Assembly (NCBI RefSeq): GCF_900089495.1
Contig: NZ_LT605203.1
Location: 2,926,093-2,990,092 of the forward strand
From: Thiomonas sp. X19
Lineage (GTDB): Bacteria; Pseudomonadota; Gammaproteobacteria; Burkholderiales; Burkholderiaceae_C
Reading direction: 5' to 3'
Length of the DNA: 64,000 nucleotides
Position numbers and translations under genes: made by a program. The notes beneath the pieces were generated by a model. That model was not told where the DNA came from, did no database searches, and saw nothing but the letters and a program-made list of their open reading frames with translations. This document shows positions 36,046 to 45,750 of the stretch, in pieces. The stretch's first letter is position 1; the number at the start of each line of letters is the position of its first letter.

Positions 36046-39000
36046 CTAGGCTTGTTGGTCTGCCTCAGTCGCTTTGCATCCCAGCAGGACATCCCAGAAC
36101 GCCTGACGCATACGCTGGCTGGCCGCCCCGAGGGCTGTGGGATCCACGATGCCGGGTTCGGTCATGCCGTGACGTGCCAGGTCATGAAACGCCGCATGAC
36201 TGCTCAGTAGCGCAGCGAAGGGGCTGCCGCCCTGGTACCGTTCAGCTTGCCTGGTGCACCAAGTTCCGAGCAGGCAGAGTTCATGCGCATTGGGCTGCAG
36301 GTAAAAATCGCGGTCCTGATCACCGATCGTCTGCTGCACCAGGTTACGGATCCCGATGCTGTGGGTCACGATGGCTTGAATGGCCGCGTCATCCACTTGC
36401 AGCCCGCCTTCTATCTGGTCAATCCAGGGCAAGGCTTCTCGCCATTGGCCCAGCCACGCATGGAGCTGTTGCGCTGACATGGGTCGTGCAATGACATAAC
36501 CCTGCAAATGCAGGCATCCCATGACGCACAGGGCCAAGGCCTGGCGTGAAGATTCCACACCTTCCGCGACCACATTCAAGCCCATCATCTGGGCGGTACG
36601 CAACATGCCATAGGTGATGCTCAAGTCAGCATCACTACTGAACAGATCTCGGGTGAAGCGACGATCAATCTTGACGGTTGACACGTCGAGAAGTTGCAAG
36701 TGTGTGAGACTTGCACTGCCCGTGCCGAAGTCGTCCAGGCTGACGCAAACACCCAGGGATCGACACGCCTTGACGACGTCTCGGGCCTGTTGCCCATTGA
36801 GCTGTGAGCCGTGTTCGGTCAACTCCAATTCGATCAGGTCGCGGATGCCGGCCGGTACTGCACGCAGGGCTTGCTTGACATCCTCAAGAAATCCACGATC
36901 CAGGAAATGTCGAGGGCTGATATTGATGCAAACCTGCAGACGTTGCCCCTCGGCACGCCATTGCAGGGCCCGGGAGACGGCCTCGTGCAGGACGTAGCGA
37001 CCGATGTGTACGGCCAATTGCGGATCATCCAAAACCTCTTCGAATGCCCCCGCGGCATGCAAGGTGCCCAGCTCGTCACGCAACCGCAGCAAAGCCTCGG
37101 CCTTGCGCACGCTGGCCACCAGCAGGCCCTTGGCATCTGTTGTGAAGGACAGGATCGGCTGGTAATGCAGCTCCAGCCGATGTTCGCGCAAGGCGCGGCC
37201 CACCCATTGCAGCAAGGACTCGCGCCGCGCCACTTGTGCCTCCATCGCCTCGCCAAAGATACGGTACTGGCGCCGCCCATCGGCTTTGGCGGCATACATG
37301 GCTATGTCCGCTTGGCGCAAGAGGGTTGGGCCATCGATGACACCATCCAATTGCACGGCAAAGCCCAAGGACAGGCTGATGCTCTCGGTATGGCCGTTGA
37401 GTTGCATGGGGGGTTCCACGGCGTCCAGCAAACGCTGGGCGATGTCCCCCAGATGGTCAAGGCTCGGGCAGTCGGGCAAGATCAGGCCGAACTCATCGCC
37501 ACCCAATCGAGCCAGCAGATCGGTATCACGCAAGACCTGGCCAAGCCTGCGACTGACCTCGATCAACAGTTCATCCCCCACCTGGTGGCCGAGCCGATCA
37601 TTGATGTTCTTGAAATAATCCAGATCCAGAATGCCGACGACGAGCTGCTGACTTGATGCGAGCGCGTACAGACATTGCGCGAGGCGGGTGTCAAACGCGC
37701 GGCGGTTGGCCAAGCCGGTCAGAGGATCCTGGTTGATGAGCTTTTTGATCTGGGCTTCCTGGGTTTTGAGCGAGGTGATGTCCTGCAAGCTCCACAAGGC
37801 CCCGTGCGGTTGGCCTTGGTCGTGCAGTGGCACGTAGCTGCCAAGAAGCACCCGGCCATTGCGAAGCCGAATCTCATCCTCGACGGCCTGGTTGTGAAAC
37901 ATCTGGGCCTTGATCCTTTGGGTGGTCTGCTCGGGATTGACGTGCAACTCGGCGATCTGCGCCCAGATCTCGCGCCAGGGACGGCCGACGAAGGTCTGCG
38001 GATCAACATCCAGGTTGTACAGGCCGATGAACGCCGCGCTGCAGTATTGCACCCGCCCTTCGGCGTTGAACACAATCACGCCAGCAGGAAGGTTGCTGAA
38101 GATCTGGTGGTAGCGGGCATTGGCCGCGGACTCTGCGTGGCGCGCCCGTTCAAGCGCTTGCCTGGCCAGCAAAGACTGTAAAGCCAGTGCCACTTCCTGC
38201 ACCATTTGCCGCAAGGTGCCCACCACATGCGCGTCGGTGAAGAAACCCGGGCGTGTTCCGTAGACCAATACCGCATGGTCGATCTGCCCCGTGCCCATGG
38301 GCAGAGGCAACGCCAAGATGTCCTGGATGCCATAGGCCCGTGCGCGATCGCGCCAGGGGTGAAATGCCGGCGTGTCGATGCCCAAAAAGACGGGTTGCCG
38401 GCTGTTGATGCAATGGGCGAAAGGGCCTTGCCCGGTCTGTGGGTCATCGAGCGCAATCTCGATGTCATCGAGATAAGCCGTATGCCCTGCCGAGGCGAGA
38501 ACGCTCACGCGGCGCGGCGCATCGACGGCGGCACGACCCACCCAGACCAGGGCACAACCCAGTTGCTCGGTCGCCAGCGCACACAATCCCTGCAAGATGG
38601 CATGCGCATCCGGGGCGCGCATCGTCATCACCAAAGTCTGTCCCAGCAAACCGAGTGCGGTGCTCTGACGCGATTCGGCCTGGTAAGCCGAGCGCAACTG
38701 TTCGTTCTTGCGCTGTGTGTCCAGGAACCACTGCCGTTGCAGGCGCAGGCTCAAGCCCATGATGAGGGTCAGCATCGCGATGCCGATGGCAGCCCCGATG
38801 AGGGGCGCCAAGGTCAAGTGCCACCAGTTCTGCCAGACCAGGGGTTTGGGTGCGAAGACAAAGGCATACAGAGGAAAATGGGCCAAACGCTGAAACGCCC
38901 CGAGGTATTCGGTGTTGGCAAGCCCGATATTGATCAGTCCGTCGACATCGCCCCGCAGGGCTTCCGGATGTTTGAGCAGGTCTTGCTGCAAGGCGCCGTT

Positions 39001-39735
39001 GCGCGGCCGCAGCAGGAAGTTGTCGAGGTTGCCTTGCGCCCCAGGCGGCCCAGCGTTCGGCCCGGGGATGGGCCAGGCCCCGAATAAATAGCCCCCTCGC
39101 CCCAGCACACCGATCACCTCGCCAGCCGCACGCTGGCGGGGCGTCAACAGGGCGTGATAGAGCTGTACCTGCCGGCCCATGTCGATCCCGCCGACCAGAT
39201 AGAACAGGGAGCCGTTCTGGGTCGGTCCAGCCAGAGCGAAAGGAATCACCAAGCTGTGAACCAAGGGGCTGACGATGGGATGAAACAACTGCAGGGCGCG
39301 GGGATGAGCGCGCGCTTGCTCCAGGAAACCGCGCAGCACGGGGTTGGCATTCAGGTTGGGTTTGGCCGCGCCGGTGGCAAGCGCTGTGCTGGCGACGATT
39401 TGACCGTCGGCGCCAACCACGTTCAGCACGGCGATCCCGCGATCGGACTGCGCGAACTGGATCAGCCGTCGGCGCACCAAGCCTAGATCCCGTTCGTGCC
39501 CGTCTTGAAGCTGCGAGGCGAGTAAGTCCAGATTCCTGGCATATTGATCGAATTGGATCTGGACCGCTTGATGGGTCAACTGCGTCAGGGCATGGAGTTG
39601 ATCGCGCGTCTGATGCAACTGTTCGCGCCAAGTGCTGGCCAGGTACCAGCCCATGCCTGCGAGCAGCAGGCCCAGAACGCAGGCATAGAGTCCAAGGGTC
39701 AAGCGGCGGAATCGGTGTTCGGAGGCAGCCGGCAT
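36046..39735 (-). CDS. GGDEF-EAL cyclic-di-GMP protein with GAF, PAS and C-terminal CZB-like domain
   Basis: This 1229-residue membrane protein has a first membrane segment near 13-31, a periplasmic sensor part to about 300, and a second membrane segment near 301-325. GAF-like (about 360-525) and PAS (about 540-665) regions follow. The diguanylate cyclase domain has intact GGDEF near 745. The EAL domain (about 850-1100) keeps its key residues in KAEALLRL, INISPRHF, ELTEHGSQ, SLDDFGTGSASL, VKIDRRF and AEGVE. The tail has THSIGIRN, ELCLLGTWC and SSHAAFHDLA, the histidine/cysteine pattern of chemoreceptor zinc-binding (CZB) domains. Both catalytic domains look active. Zinc control is inferred. 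Confidence 0.85.
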   Translation of the reverse strand: MPAASEHRFRRLTLGLYACVLGLLLAGMGWYLASTWREQLHQTRDQLHALTQLTHQAVQIQFDQYARNLDLLASQLQDGHERDLGLVRRRLIQFAQSDRGIAVLNVVGADGQIVASTALATGAAKPNLNANPVLRGFLEQARAHPRALQLFHPIVSPLVHSLVIPFALAGPTQNGSLFYLVGGIDMGRQVQLYHALLTPRQRAAGEVIGVLGRGGYLFGAWPIPGPNAGPPGAQGNLDNFLLRPRNGALQQDLLKHPEALRGDVDGLINIGLANTEYLGAFQRLAHFPLYAFVFAPKPLVWQNWWHLTLAPLIGAAIGIAMLTLIMGLSLRLQRQWFLDTQRKNEQLRSAYQAESRQSTALGLLGQTLVMTMRAPDAHAILQGLCALATEQLGCALVWVGRAAVDAPRRVSVLASAGHTAYLDDIEIALDDPQTGQGPFAHCINSRQPVFLGIDTPAFHPWRDRARAYGIQDILALPLPMGTGQIDHAVLVYGTRPGFFTDAHVVGTLRQMVQEVALALQSLLARQALERARHAESAANARYHQIFSNLPAGVIVFNAEGRVQYCSAAFIGLYNLDVDPQTFVGRPWREIWAQIAELHVNPEQTTQRIKAQMFHNQAVEDEIRLRNGRVLLGSYVPLHDQGQPHGALWSLQDITSLKTQEAQIKKLINQDPLTGLANRRAFDTRLAQCLYALASSQQLVVGILDLDYFKNINDRLGHQVGDELLIEVSRRLGQVLRDTDLLARLGGDEFGLILPDCPSLDHLGDIAQRLLDAVEPPMQLNGHTESISLSLGFAVQLDGVIDGPTLLRQADIAMYAAKADGRRQYRIFGEAMEAQVARRESLLQWVGRALREHRLELHYQPILSFTTDAKGLLVASVRKAEALLRLRDELGTLHAAGAFEEVLDDPQLAVHIGRYVLHEAVSRALQWRAEGQRLQVCINISPRHFLDRGFLEDVKQALRAVPAGIRDLIELELTEHGSQLNGQQARDVVKACRSLGVCVSLDDFGTGSASLTHLQLLDVSTVKIDRRFTRDLFSSDADLSITYGMLRTAQMMGLNVVAEGVESSRQALALCVMGCLHLQGYVIARPMSAQQLHAWLGQWREALPWIDQIEGGLQVDDAAIQAIVTHSIGIRNLVQQTIGDQDRDFYLQPNAHELCLLGTWCTRQAERYQGGSPFAALLSSHAAFHDLARHGMTEPGIVDPTALGAASQRMRQAFWDVLLGCKATEADQQA

Positions 39736-39860
39736 GGGCAGGGCTAGGTCTGGTGGAGTATGTAGAGTTTGAACTTAACTGATTGGCCAGTGCGACTCAC
39801 CAATAACTCCTTCACCCCAGGTCGCTGGACGCCGGCGGCGAAGCCGCGATAAGCTGGCGC

Positions 39861-40316
39861 ATGCCGCAATTCGCCGCCCTCGTTGGAATCAGCCTGCTCG
39901 CCGTTGTCGCCGGACTCAGCTTCGTCATGCAGCAAGCGGTCAATGCAGATCTGCGGGCAAGCCTGCACTCCGCCGCATGGGCAGGATTCGTGAGCTATCT
40001 CGGTGGAACGATCTGCATGCTCGTCCTTGCCCTGGTTTTGCGTGACCAGGTGCCCCAGGCCAGCGCCATGGCCCGCAGCCACTGGTGGGCATGGAGCGGC
40101 GGGCTGTTCGGGGCCATCTATATCGGCATTTCCATCGTGCTCGTGCCCCGAATCGGTACGGCGGCGTTCGTGGCGCTGCTCGTCGCTGGCCAGATGCTCT
40201 CCTCCCTGATCTTCGACCACTACGGCCTGTTCGGCGTACCGCGGCACCCGGTCGATCTGGTGCGGCTTTCAGGCGCCTTCTTGCTGGTGATCGGCGTGGT
40301 GCTGGTGCGCTACTGA
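39861..40316 (+). CDS. DMT-superfamily small transporter (DUF606/YdcZ type)
   Basis: The 151-residue protein has four to five hydrophobic segments. It begins with LVGISLLAVVAGLSFVMQQAVNADLR, the start typical of DUF606 proteins, followed by FVSYLGGTICMLVLAL and GQMLSSLIFDHYGLFG. These small permeases have no firm substrate. It stands alone, divergent from the GGDEF-EAL gene with a 125-base gap. Confidence 0.82.
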   Translation: MPQFAALVGISLLAVVAGLSFVMQQAVNADLRASLHSAAWAGFVSYLGGTICMLVLALVLRDQVPQASAMARSHWWAWSGGLFGAIYIGISIVLVPRIGTAAFVALLVAGQMLSSLIFDHYGLFGVPRHPVDLVRLSGAFLLVIGVVLVRY

Positions 40317-40456
40317 GGCGTGCCCCCGAGGCGGCGCGCGGCATTCAAGATGCCGATCGAGGCGTGGCCGATGCATGGATTCATCGTGGTGGCCCGGATG
40401 CACAAGTCAGCGGCACGCTATGGTATGGGTCGCCCCCAACCTGAAGCGACCCCCGC

Positions 40457-40819
40457 ATGCACTCCGCCGTCAAGACCGAACCTCCCTCAGACATGTCGAC
40501 GGCCACCCATCTCACGGATGGGGCCGTGGCGGCGCTGGGCCACTGGATCCAGGGCAAAGCCTTGCCCCATGCCGGACGCGACTTGAAGCCAGTGCGTTTG
40601 TTGCTGGGCCAACGTCTCGTGGTGGAGTTGTCGTTCCACGGACGCCACCAAGTTCTGGCCGACGGCATCACCGGAGTGCTGTATGACGCCCGCACGGGGC
40701 ACTGCCTGTCGAGCTCAAGGCTGGTTCTGGATGTAGGCGCCCTGGCCGAGGTGGGCAAACCCCAAGCACAGGCCTGGTTGCTTCAGCGTCTGGCCGCCAA
40801 CAAAGCCAAGAAGAGATAG
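40457..40819 (+). CDS. Hypothetical protein
   Basis: A 120-residue product beginning MHSAVKTEPPSDMS and ending in the basic tail AANKAKKR. No signal peptide, membrane segment or known motif was seen. Codon use is like the neighbours, and the antisense frame is not better. It may be a species-level small soluble protein; no function is proposed. Confidence 0.45.
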   Translation: MHSAVKTEPPSDMSTATHLTDGAVAALGHWIQGKALPHAGRDLKPVRLLLGQRLVVELSFHGRHQVLADGITGVLYDARTGHCLSSSRLVLDVGALAEVGKPQAQAWLLQRLAANKAKKR

Positions 40820-41153
40820 CGCTGCGGTGGCAGGCCTCACCTTGAAGCGGGCGGCCCATGAGGCTGGTGAGCAGCCCGATGTCCTAACCGGGCACTCTTG
40901 CTGTGCGGTCTGGATGCGTTCACACCTGACGCGCGCTACTTTGCCAATCTGGCAACCCTCAAGCAGGCCGCATTCCATCAATCCCGCTGTGGGTCACGAA
41001 TTGCCCATTGCATCATTCGGCTCGTCGCATGCATCACTGGCCGCCGCGTGCAACCCTGCCCTGCCTGCAACCCGCCAGTAGTCGCATGAATCGGGGAATG
41101 CTGTTCAGATCTACGGAGCCACTTCTCAACATCATGAAGATGAGAAAGACAGA
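40820..41153. other. Intergenic stretch before the LysR gene
   Basis: About 330 bases with no gene I can support; short frames on both strands lack any recognisable feature. The last 30 bases contain the purine-rich ribosome site ATGAGAAAGACAGA of the LysR gene. Confidence 0.35.
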
Positions 41154-42044
41154 ATGATGCGACTCGATCCAACTTCTCTGAGATTATTCGTCAGTGTCGT
41201 TGAGGAGGGCACGATCGCTGCCGCAGCCGAGCTTGAGCATCTCGCCGCCTCCGCAGTCAGCAAACGACTCAGTGAACTGGAGGAGACACTCAACACCCAG
41301 TTACTGACGCGCAGCAACAAAGGCATCGAACCGACGGCAGCGGGCATTGCGTTGTTGAATCTGGCGCGGGGCGTTCTCCATCATCTCGATGAGATTTACT
41401 CGCAGATGCGGGAGTACTCAAGCGGCATTCGGGGCCATATCCGAGTGTTTGCCAACATCTCGGCGATCACCCAACTCCTTCCAGAAAAACTGAAATCCTT
41501 CTTGGCCGTTTACCCTCTCGTGCAAATCCATCTGGAAGAAAAAATCAGTACGGTGATCACCAAGGCTGTCGCCGAGAATGCAGCCGATATAGGCATTTTC
41601 ACCATGGGGCATCATGGCCAGAATCTTGAAATCTTTCCTTACCATAACGACGAACTCGTGCTGATTACGCCACGACATCACATCCTCGCGCAGAAACAAT
41701 CGGCCTGTCTCGCCGAAACACTCGATTTTGATTATGTCGGCCTCCATACCGGCAGCGCCATCAATCATCAACTGATCAAGGCAGCAACTGAACTTGAACG
41801 AAGCTTGAAGCTGCGCATTCAGGTCACCAGCTATGATGCACTCTGCCTGATGGTCGATGCTGGGCTGGGTATCGGTATCATTCCAAGCAATAGCGCGCAA
41901 CCCTATTTGAAATCTTTAGCCATCAAAGCCATTCCTTTGAATGAGCCGTGGGCGAAGCGCGAACTGGCGATTTGCGTTCGCTCCTACGACGCGCTTTCGG
42001 TTGCCGCAAGAATTCTGGTTGACCATCTCAGAAAACCATCCTGA
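41154..42044 (+). CDS. LysR-family transcriptional regulator
   Basis: The 296-residue product has the winged helix-turn-helix LFVSVVEEGTIAAAAELEHL followed by ASAVSKRLSELEETL, and an effector domain with GIRGHIRVFANISAITQLLP and LVDAGLGIGIIPSN-like sequence (LMVDAGLGIGIIP). Two adjacent ATGs (41154, 41157) are possible starts. It is upstream of the CoA-transferase catabolic genes on the same strand but separated by a hairpin. Regulation of those genes is plausible, not shown. Confidence 0.88.
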   Translation: MMRLDPTSLRLFVSVVEEGTIAAAAELEHLAASAVSKRLSELEETLNTQLLTRSNKGIEPTAAGIALLNLARGVLHHLDEIYSQMREYSSGIRGHIRVFANISAITQLLPEKLKSFLAVYPLVQIHLEEKISTVITKAVAENAADIGIFTMGHHGQNLEIFPYHNDELVLITPRHHILAQKQSACLAETLDFDYVGLHTGSAINHQLIKAATELERSLKLRIQVTSYDALCLMVDAGLGIGIIPSNSAQPYLKSLAIKAIPLNEPWAKRELAICVRSYDALSVAARILVDHLRKPS

Positions 42045-42057
42045 ACCCTATGCCCCA

Positions 42058-42088
42058 AGCCTGCCATCGTATTTCGTGATGGCAGGCT
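42058..42088 (+). terminator. Hairpin terminator after the LysR gene
   Basis: AGCCTGCCATC (42058-42068) and GATGGCAGGCT (42078-42088) form perfect 11-base arms around a nine-base loop, 13 bases after the LysR stop. TTTT follows about 15 bases later. It separates the regulator from the catabolic operon. Confidence 0.65.
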
Positions 42089-42245
42089 CGCGTAATAGCG
42101 TTTTACCCCGCTTGAAACCGCATCCATACTTCGGATGACACGGTGTCGCACCTGCCAAAACCAGCGAGCACCGGCCATTCCGCATAGGAGGATCAATGGT
42201 TCATTCAAGCAGTCCGGGCGCCATGAAGCTGAGCGATGCTTCTCG

Positions 42246-43463
42246 ATGAGCTCGAAAACATCGAACAGCGACGGAAAGTCGCCCCTTGCTGGAATGAAGG
42301 TGATCGAACTGGGGACGCTCATCGCCGGACCCTACGCCGCGAGTCTTCTAGCCCAGTTCGGCGCCGAAGTGATCAAGATCGAGCCGCCCGGTGATGGCGA
42401 TCCGCTGCGCAAATGGCGCAAGCTCCACAACGGCACATCCTTGTGGTGGTACACGCAGAGCCGCAACAAGAAATCGATCACGCTCAACCTCAAATCGGAG
42501 AAGGGCCAACAGATCGTCCGCGACCTCGTTCGGGATGCGGACATCGTGATCGAGAACTTCCGCCCCGGGTCGCTCGAAGCATGGGGTTTGGGCTGGGAGC
42601 ATCTGTCGCAGATCAATCCAGACCTGGTCATGGTGCGCGTCTCGGGCTACGGCCAGACAGGCCCCTATCGGGATAGACCGGGATTCGCGGCCATCGCGGA
42701 ATCCCTGGGCGGGCTGCGCCACTTGGCGGGCTACCCGGACCGCCCGCCCGTACGCATGGGCGTGAGCATCGGTGACACGCTCGCTTCCCTGTACGGGGTG
42801 ATCGGTGCGCTGCTGGCGATGCATCACCTCAAGGTGAATGGAGGCAAGGGACAATATATCGATGTGGCGCTGTACGAGGCCGTCTTCGGCGTGATGGAGA
42901 GCCTCGTTCCGGAGTTCTCGGTTTCCGGTTATGTCCGCGCATGCACGGGGGCCAGCTTGCCGGGGATATCTCCCTCGAACACCTACCTGTGCAAGGATGG
43001 CCAGTACGTCGTCATCGCCGGCAATGGGGACAGCATTTTCAAGCGGATGATGCAGGCCATCGGCCGCGACGACCTGGCCGGCGACCCCAAACTTGCGCGC
43101 AATGATGGCCGTGTCGAGCACAACGACATGCTTGACGAAGCGATTTCCAGGTGGACGACTTCTCATGACCTGGACGATGTGCTCAAAACGCTCGATGCGG
43201 CAGCGGTTCCGTGCAGCAAGATTTATACGGCGGCGGACATCCATGCGGACCCCCATTACCGGGCGCGCGACATGATTGGGCGGTTCTCCCTGCCGGATGG
43301 GCAAGCGATCGACCTGCCCGGCATCGTGCCCAAGTTGAGCGAGACGCCGGGACGGACGAAATGGCTCGGCCCCGCGCTTGGCGCCCATACCGCGGAGGTG
43401 CTGGCATCGATCGGCATCGACAGCAGCGCCGTCGCCGAACTCAGGGCGCAGGGCGTGGTTTAA
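42246..43463 (+). CDS. Family III CoA-transferase (CaiB/BaiF)
   Basis: This 405-residue enzyme would move CoA from a donor such as succinyl-CoA to a carboxylic acid. It starts LAGMKVIELGTLIAGPYAAS, continues with GAEVIKIEPPGDGDPLR and VIENFRPGSLEAWGLGW, and holds the expected catalytic aspartate (Asp177) in SIGDTLASLYGVIGALLA. The start ATG at 42246 was chosen because homology begins soon after. It is 29 bases before an HMG-CoA-lyase-like gene. Family members near such lyases act on itaconate, citramalate or malate, so a branched dicarboxylate is the best guess. Confidence 0.85.
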   Translation: MSSKTSNSDGKSPLAGMKVIELGTLIAGPYAASLLAQFGAEVIKIEPPGDGDPLRKWRKLHNGTSLWWYTQSRNKKSITLNLKSEKGQQIVRDLVRDADIVIENFRPGSLEAWGLGWEHLSQINPDLVMVRVSGYGQTGPYRDRPGFAAIAESLGGLRHLAGYPDRPPVRMGVSIGDTLASLYGVIGALLAMHHLKVNGGKGQYIDVALYEAVFGVMESLVPEFSVSGYVRACTGASLPGISPSNTYLCKDGQYVVIAGNGDSIFKRMMQAIGRDDLAGDPKLARNDGRVEHNDMLDEAISRWTTSHDLDDVLKTLDAAAVPCSKIYTAADIHADPHYRARDMIGRFSLPDGQAIDLPGIVPKLSETPGRTKWLGPALGAHTAEVLASIGIDSSAVAELRAQGVV

Positions 43464-43492
43464 GCGACTATCGCCAACCAAGGAGCACCAGC

Positions 43493-44437
43493 ATGCTGTT
43501 CTCGAAATCGCCCATGCGGGTTTCGATCCAAGATGTCGCCGTGCGTGACGGCTTCCAGAGCGAGTCGGTATTTGTGCCGACCGAAGACAAGATCCGACTG
43601 ATCGACCGGCTTTCCCGGACCGGCCTGGCCAAGATCGAGGTGACTTCTTTCGTCTCGCCCAAGGCGATACCCAACCTGCGGGACGCCGAGCAAGTCATGC
43701 GTGGAATCACCAGGGCGGCCGATGTGGCCTATGTCTGCCTGGTCCCGAACGAACGCGGCTGCGAGCGGGCACTGGCCTGTGAGGTGGATGAAATCAACCT
43801 GATCATGTCCATCGGAGAGCGCCACAACTTGGCGAACATACGCATGAGCTGTGAACAATCGCTGGAACAGTTCCGCCGTGTCATGGCCATGGTCAGGGGG
43901 ACCGGGGTACGCGTGAACGGCACCATCGCCACAGCCTTCGGTTGCCCGTTCGACGGCGACCAGGCGCCAAGCAAGATCTTGCGGGCTGCCACGCACGACC
44001 TCGACATGGGCATGCACAGCGTGACGCTCGCCGACACGACTGGCATGGCCGCGCCAAGACAGGTCGGAGAACTGGTACAGATCTTCCTGCAGACGTTCCC
44101 GGAAGTCCCGCTAACCCTGCATTTTCACAACACGCGCGGCATGGGACTGGCGAATGTGATCGCCGCCATCGAGGCTGGCGCCCGCAGCTTCGACGCCTCG
44201 CTGGGCGGAATCGGTGGCTGCCCCTTTGCGCCCGGTGCCACGGGCAACATCTGCACCGAGGATCTGGTGCACATGCTGGAGTCGTGCGGCATTTCCACGG
44301 GCGTCGATCTGGATCGGCTGCTCGCGATCGCGAAAGATCTGCCGCGCGTCCTCGGTCACGACGTTCCGGGGCAGGTCCTCAAGGCCGGGAAAAGAACGGA
44401 TCTGCATCCGCACCACACACCACTCCAGCTTGCTTGA
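43493..44437 (+). CDS. HMG-CoA lyase-like enzyme
   Basis: The 314-residue product belongs to the DRE-TIM lyase group. It has SIQDVAVRDGFQSE (compare PRDGLQNE), LADTTGMAAPRQVGEL, the metal histidine pair in LTLHFHNTRGMGLAN, and the catalytic-cysteine segment GGCPFAPGATGN. It would split a 3-hydroxy-3-methyl-type acyl-CoA into acetyl-CoA and a keto acid. AAGGAG precedes the ATG. Lying between the CoA-transferase and an isocitrate-lyase-like gene, it may cleave citramalyl-CoA or a related compound rather than HMG-CoA. Confidence 0.85.
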   Translation: MLFSKSPMRVSIQDVAVRDGFQSESVFVPTEDKIRLIDRLSRTGLAKIEVTSFVSPKAIPNLRDAEQVMRGITRAADVAYVCLVPNERGCERALACEVDEINLIMSIGERHNLANIRMSCEQSLEQFRRVMAMVRGTGVRVNGTIATAFGCPFDGDQAPSKILRAATHDLDMGMHSVTLADTTGMAAPRQVGELVQIFLQTFPEVPLTLHFHNTRGMGLANVIAAIEAGARSFDASLGGIGGCPFAPGATGNICTEDLVHMLESCGISTGVDLDRLLAIAKDLPRVLGHDVPGQVLKAGKRTDLHPHHTPLQLA

Positions 44438-44470
44438 AGCGAACGCATTCAACTCAAAAAGGCTTGTCTC

Positions 44471-45361
44471 ATGAAAAAAACGACCCAACTCAAGCACCTC
44501 CTTCAGGCCAAGCAACTGCTCGTCGCGCCCGGCGCCTATGACGCGCTGAGCGCCAAGATCATCGCGCGCTGTGGATTCGACGCCGTGTATATGACCGGCT
44601 ACGGCGCCTCGGCCAGCGTGCTGGGTGCGCCCGACGTGGGTTTGCTCACGATGAGCGAGATGCTGAAGCTGGCGGGCGATATCGCCGATGCTGTGAACAT
44701 CCCCGTGCTGGCCGACGGCGACACCGGTTTTGGCAATGCCATCAACGTGAAGCGCACGGTCAGGGAATACGAAAAAGCGGGCGTCTGCGGCATCCAGCTC
44801 GAAGACCAGGTTTCCCCCAAGAAGTGTGGCCACATGCTGGGGCGCGAGGTCATTCCGATGGAGGACATGGTGCAGAAGATCAAGGCGGCCGTCGACACGC
44901 GCCAGGACGATGATTTCGTCATCGTTGCGCGCACGGACGCTCGGACCAGCCATGGCCTGGAAGAAGCGTTGCGGCGGGGACGAGCGTACGAGCAGGCCGG
45001 CGCCGACGTGATCTTCATCGAGTCTCCCGAGAGCGTGGACGAACTCAGGCGGATCAATGAGGCGTTTCCCAACACGCCGACGCTCGCCAACATGATCGAG
45101 GGTGGCCGGACCCCGCTGCTGCGCGCCGATGAACTCGAGGGATTGGGTTTCGGGATCGCCATCTACCCTCTCGGCCCGCTGTACGCCGCAGCGAAAGCGG
45201 TCGAGTCGTACTTGAAGGAACTCCGGACGGCCAAGAGCACGGCGAACAAGGTCCGGGACATGATCACCTTTGCCGAGTTCAACACGCTCATCGGTCTGGC
45301 CGAATACGGCCAACTCGAAGATCTGTACAAGACGAGGCGCTGTATCCCAACGCCTGGATGA
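44471..45361 (+). CDS. Isocitrate lyase/PEP mutase family lyase
   Basis: This 296-residue TIM-barrel enzyme has LADGDTGFGNA (metal-binding aspartates 82 and 84), LEDQVSPKKCGH with catalytic Cys119, and VARTDARTSHGLEEALRR. The KKCGH loop marks carbon-carbon lyases of the family, such as methylisocitrate or dimethylmalate lyase, rather than phosphonate mutases. Its size is like PrpB. It is the third gene of the catabolic set, and cleavage of a methylated malate-type acid is a reasonable inference. Oxaloacetate decarboxylase is an alternative. Confidence 0.85.
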   Translation: MKKTTQLKHLLQAKQLLVAPGAYDALSAKIIARCGFDAVYMTGYGASASVLGAPDVGLLTMSEMLKLAGDIADAVNIPVLADGDTGFGNAINVKRTVREYEKAGVCGIQLEDQVSPKKCGHMLGREVIPMEDMVQKIKAAVDTRQDDDFVIVARTDARTSHGLEEALRRGRAYEQAGADVIFIESPESVDELRRINEAFPNTPTLANMIEGGRTPLLRADELEGLGFGIAIYPLGPLYAAAKAVESYLKELRTAKSTANKVRDMITFAEFNTLIGLAEYGQLEDLYKTRRCIPTPG

Positions 45362-45750
45362 CGAAGTGTTTGAAACTCCGCACGACGCATCATGACAGTG
45401 AGGTTGAAATGCGTGGCAGCGCGCTGTGAACGCAGCTTTATCCCTGTCAAAAACGGGTTCCGGCACGGACGTCTGTGCTGGCCAAGGCTGGTCGCATGCT
45501 TCTCCAGCGATTCCCGGTAAAGGCGTATGGCATGAACCAAACCTTGATGGAGGCATGCGCCATGTTGTCGTCGATCAACCACCGGAGACTCCGAGCGAGG
45601 CCGTTGCGGCCTGCCTTGCTCTGCGTTGTTCAAGCTTGCCCGCGGGAGATGCAAGCTGCCTCGTAGGCCGCCAACCGGTTCAGTCAGCAGCACGTCACTG
45701 AAGGTGCTCTCTGAATTTTGAAACAACCCAAAGACATCAGGAGACAAGAC
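45362..45750. other. Intergenic stretch between lyase and MFS genes
   Basis: About 390 bases. Three short forward frames and one antisense frame show no family features. I see no clear terminator. The last bases hold the ribosome site AGGAGACAAGAC for the MFS gene, so the MFS gene may have its own promoter here. Confidence 0.35.
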
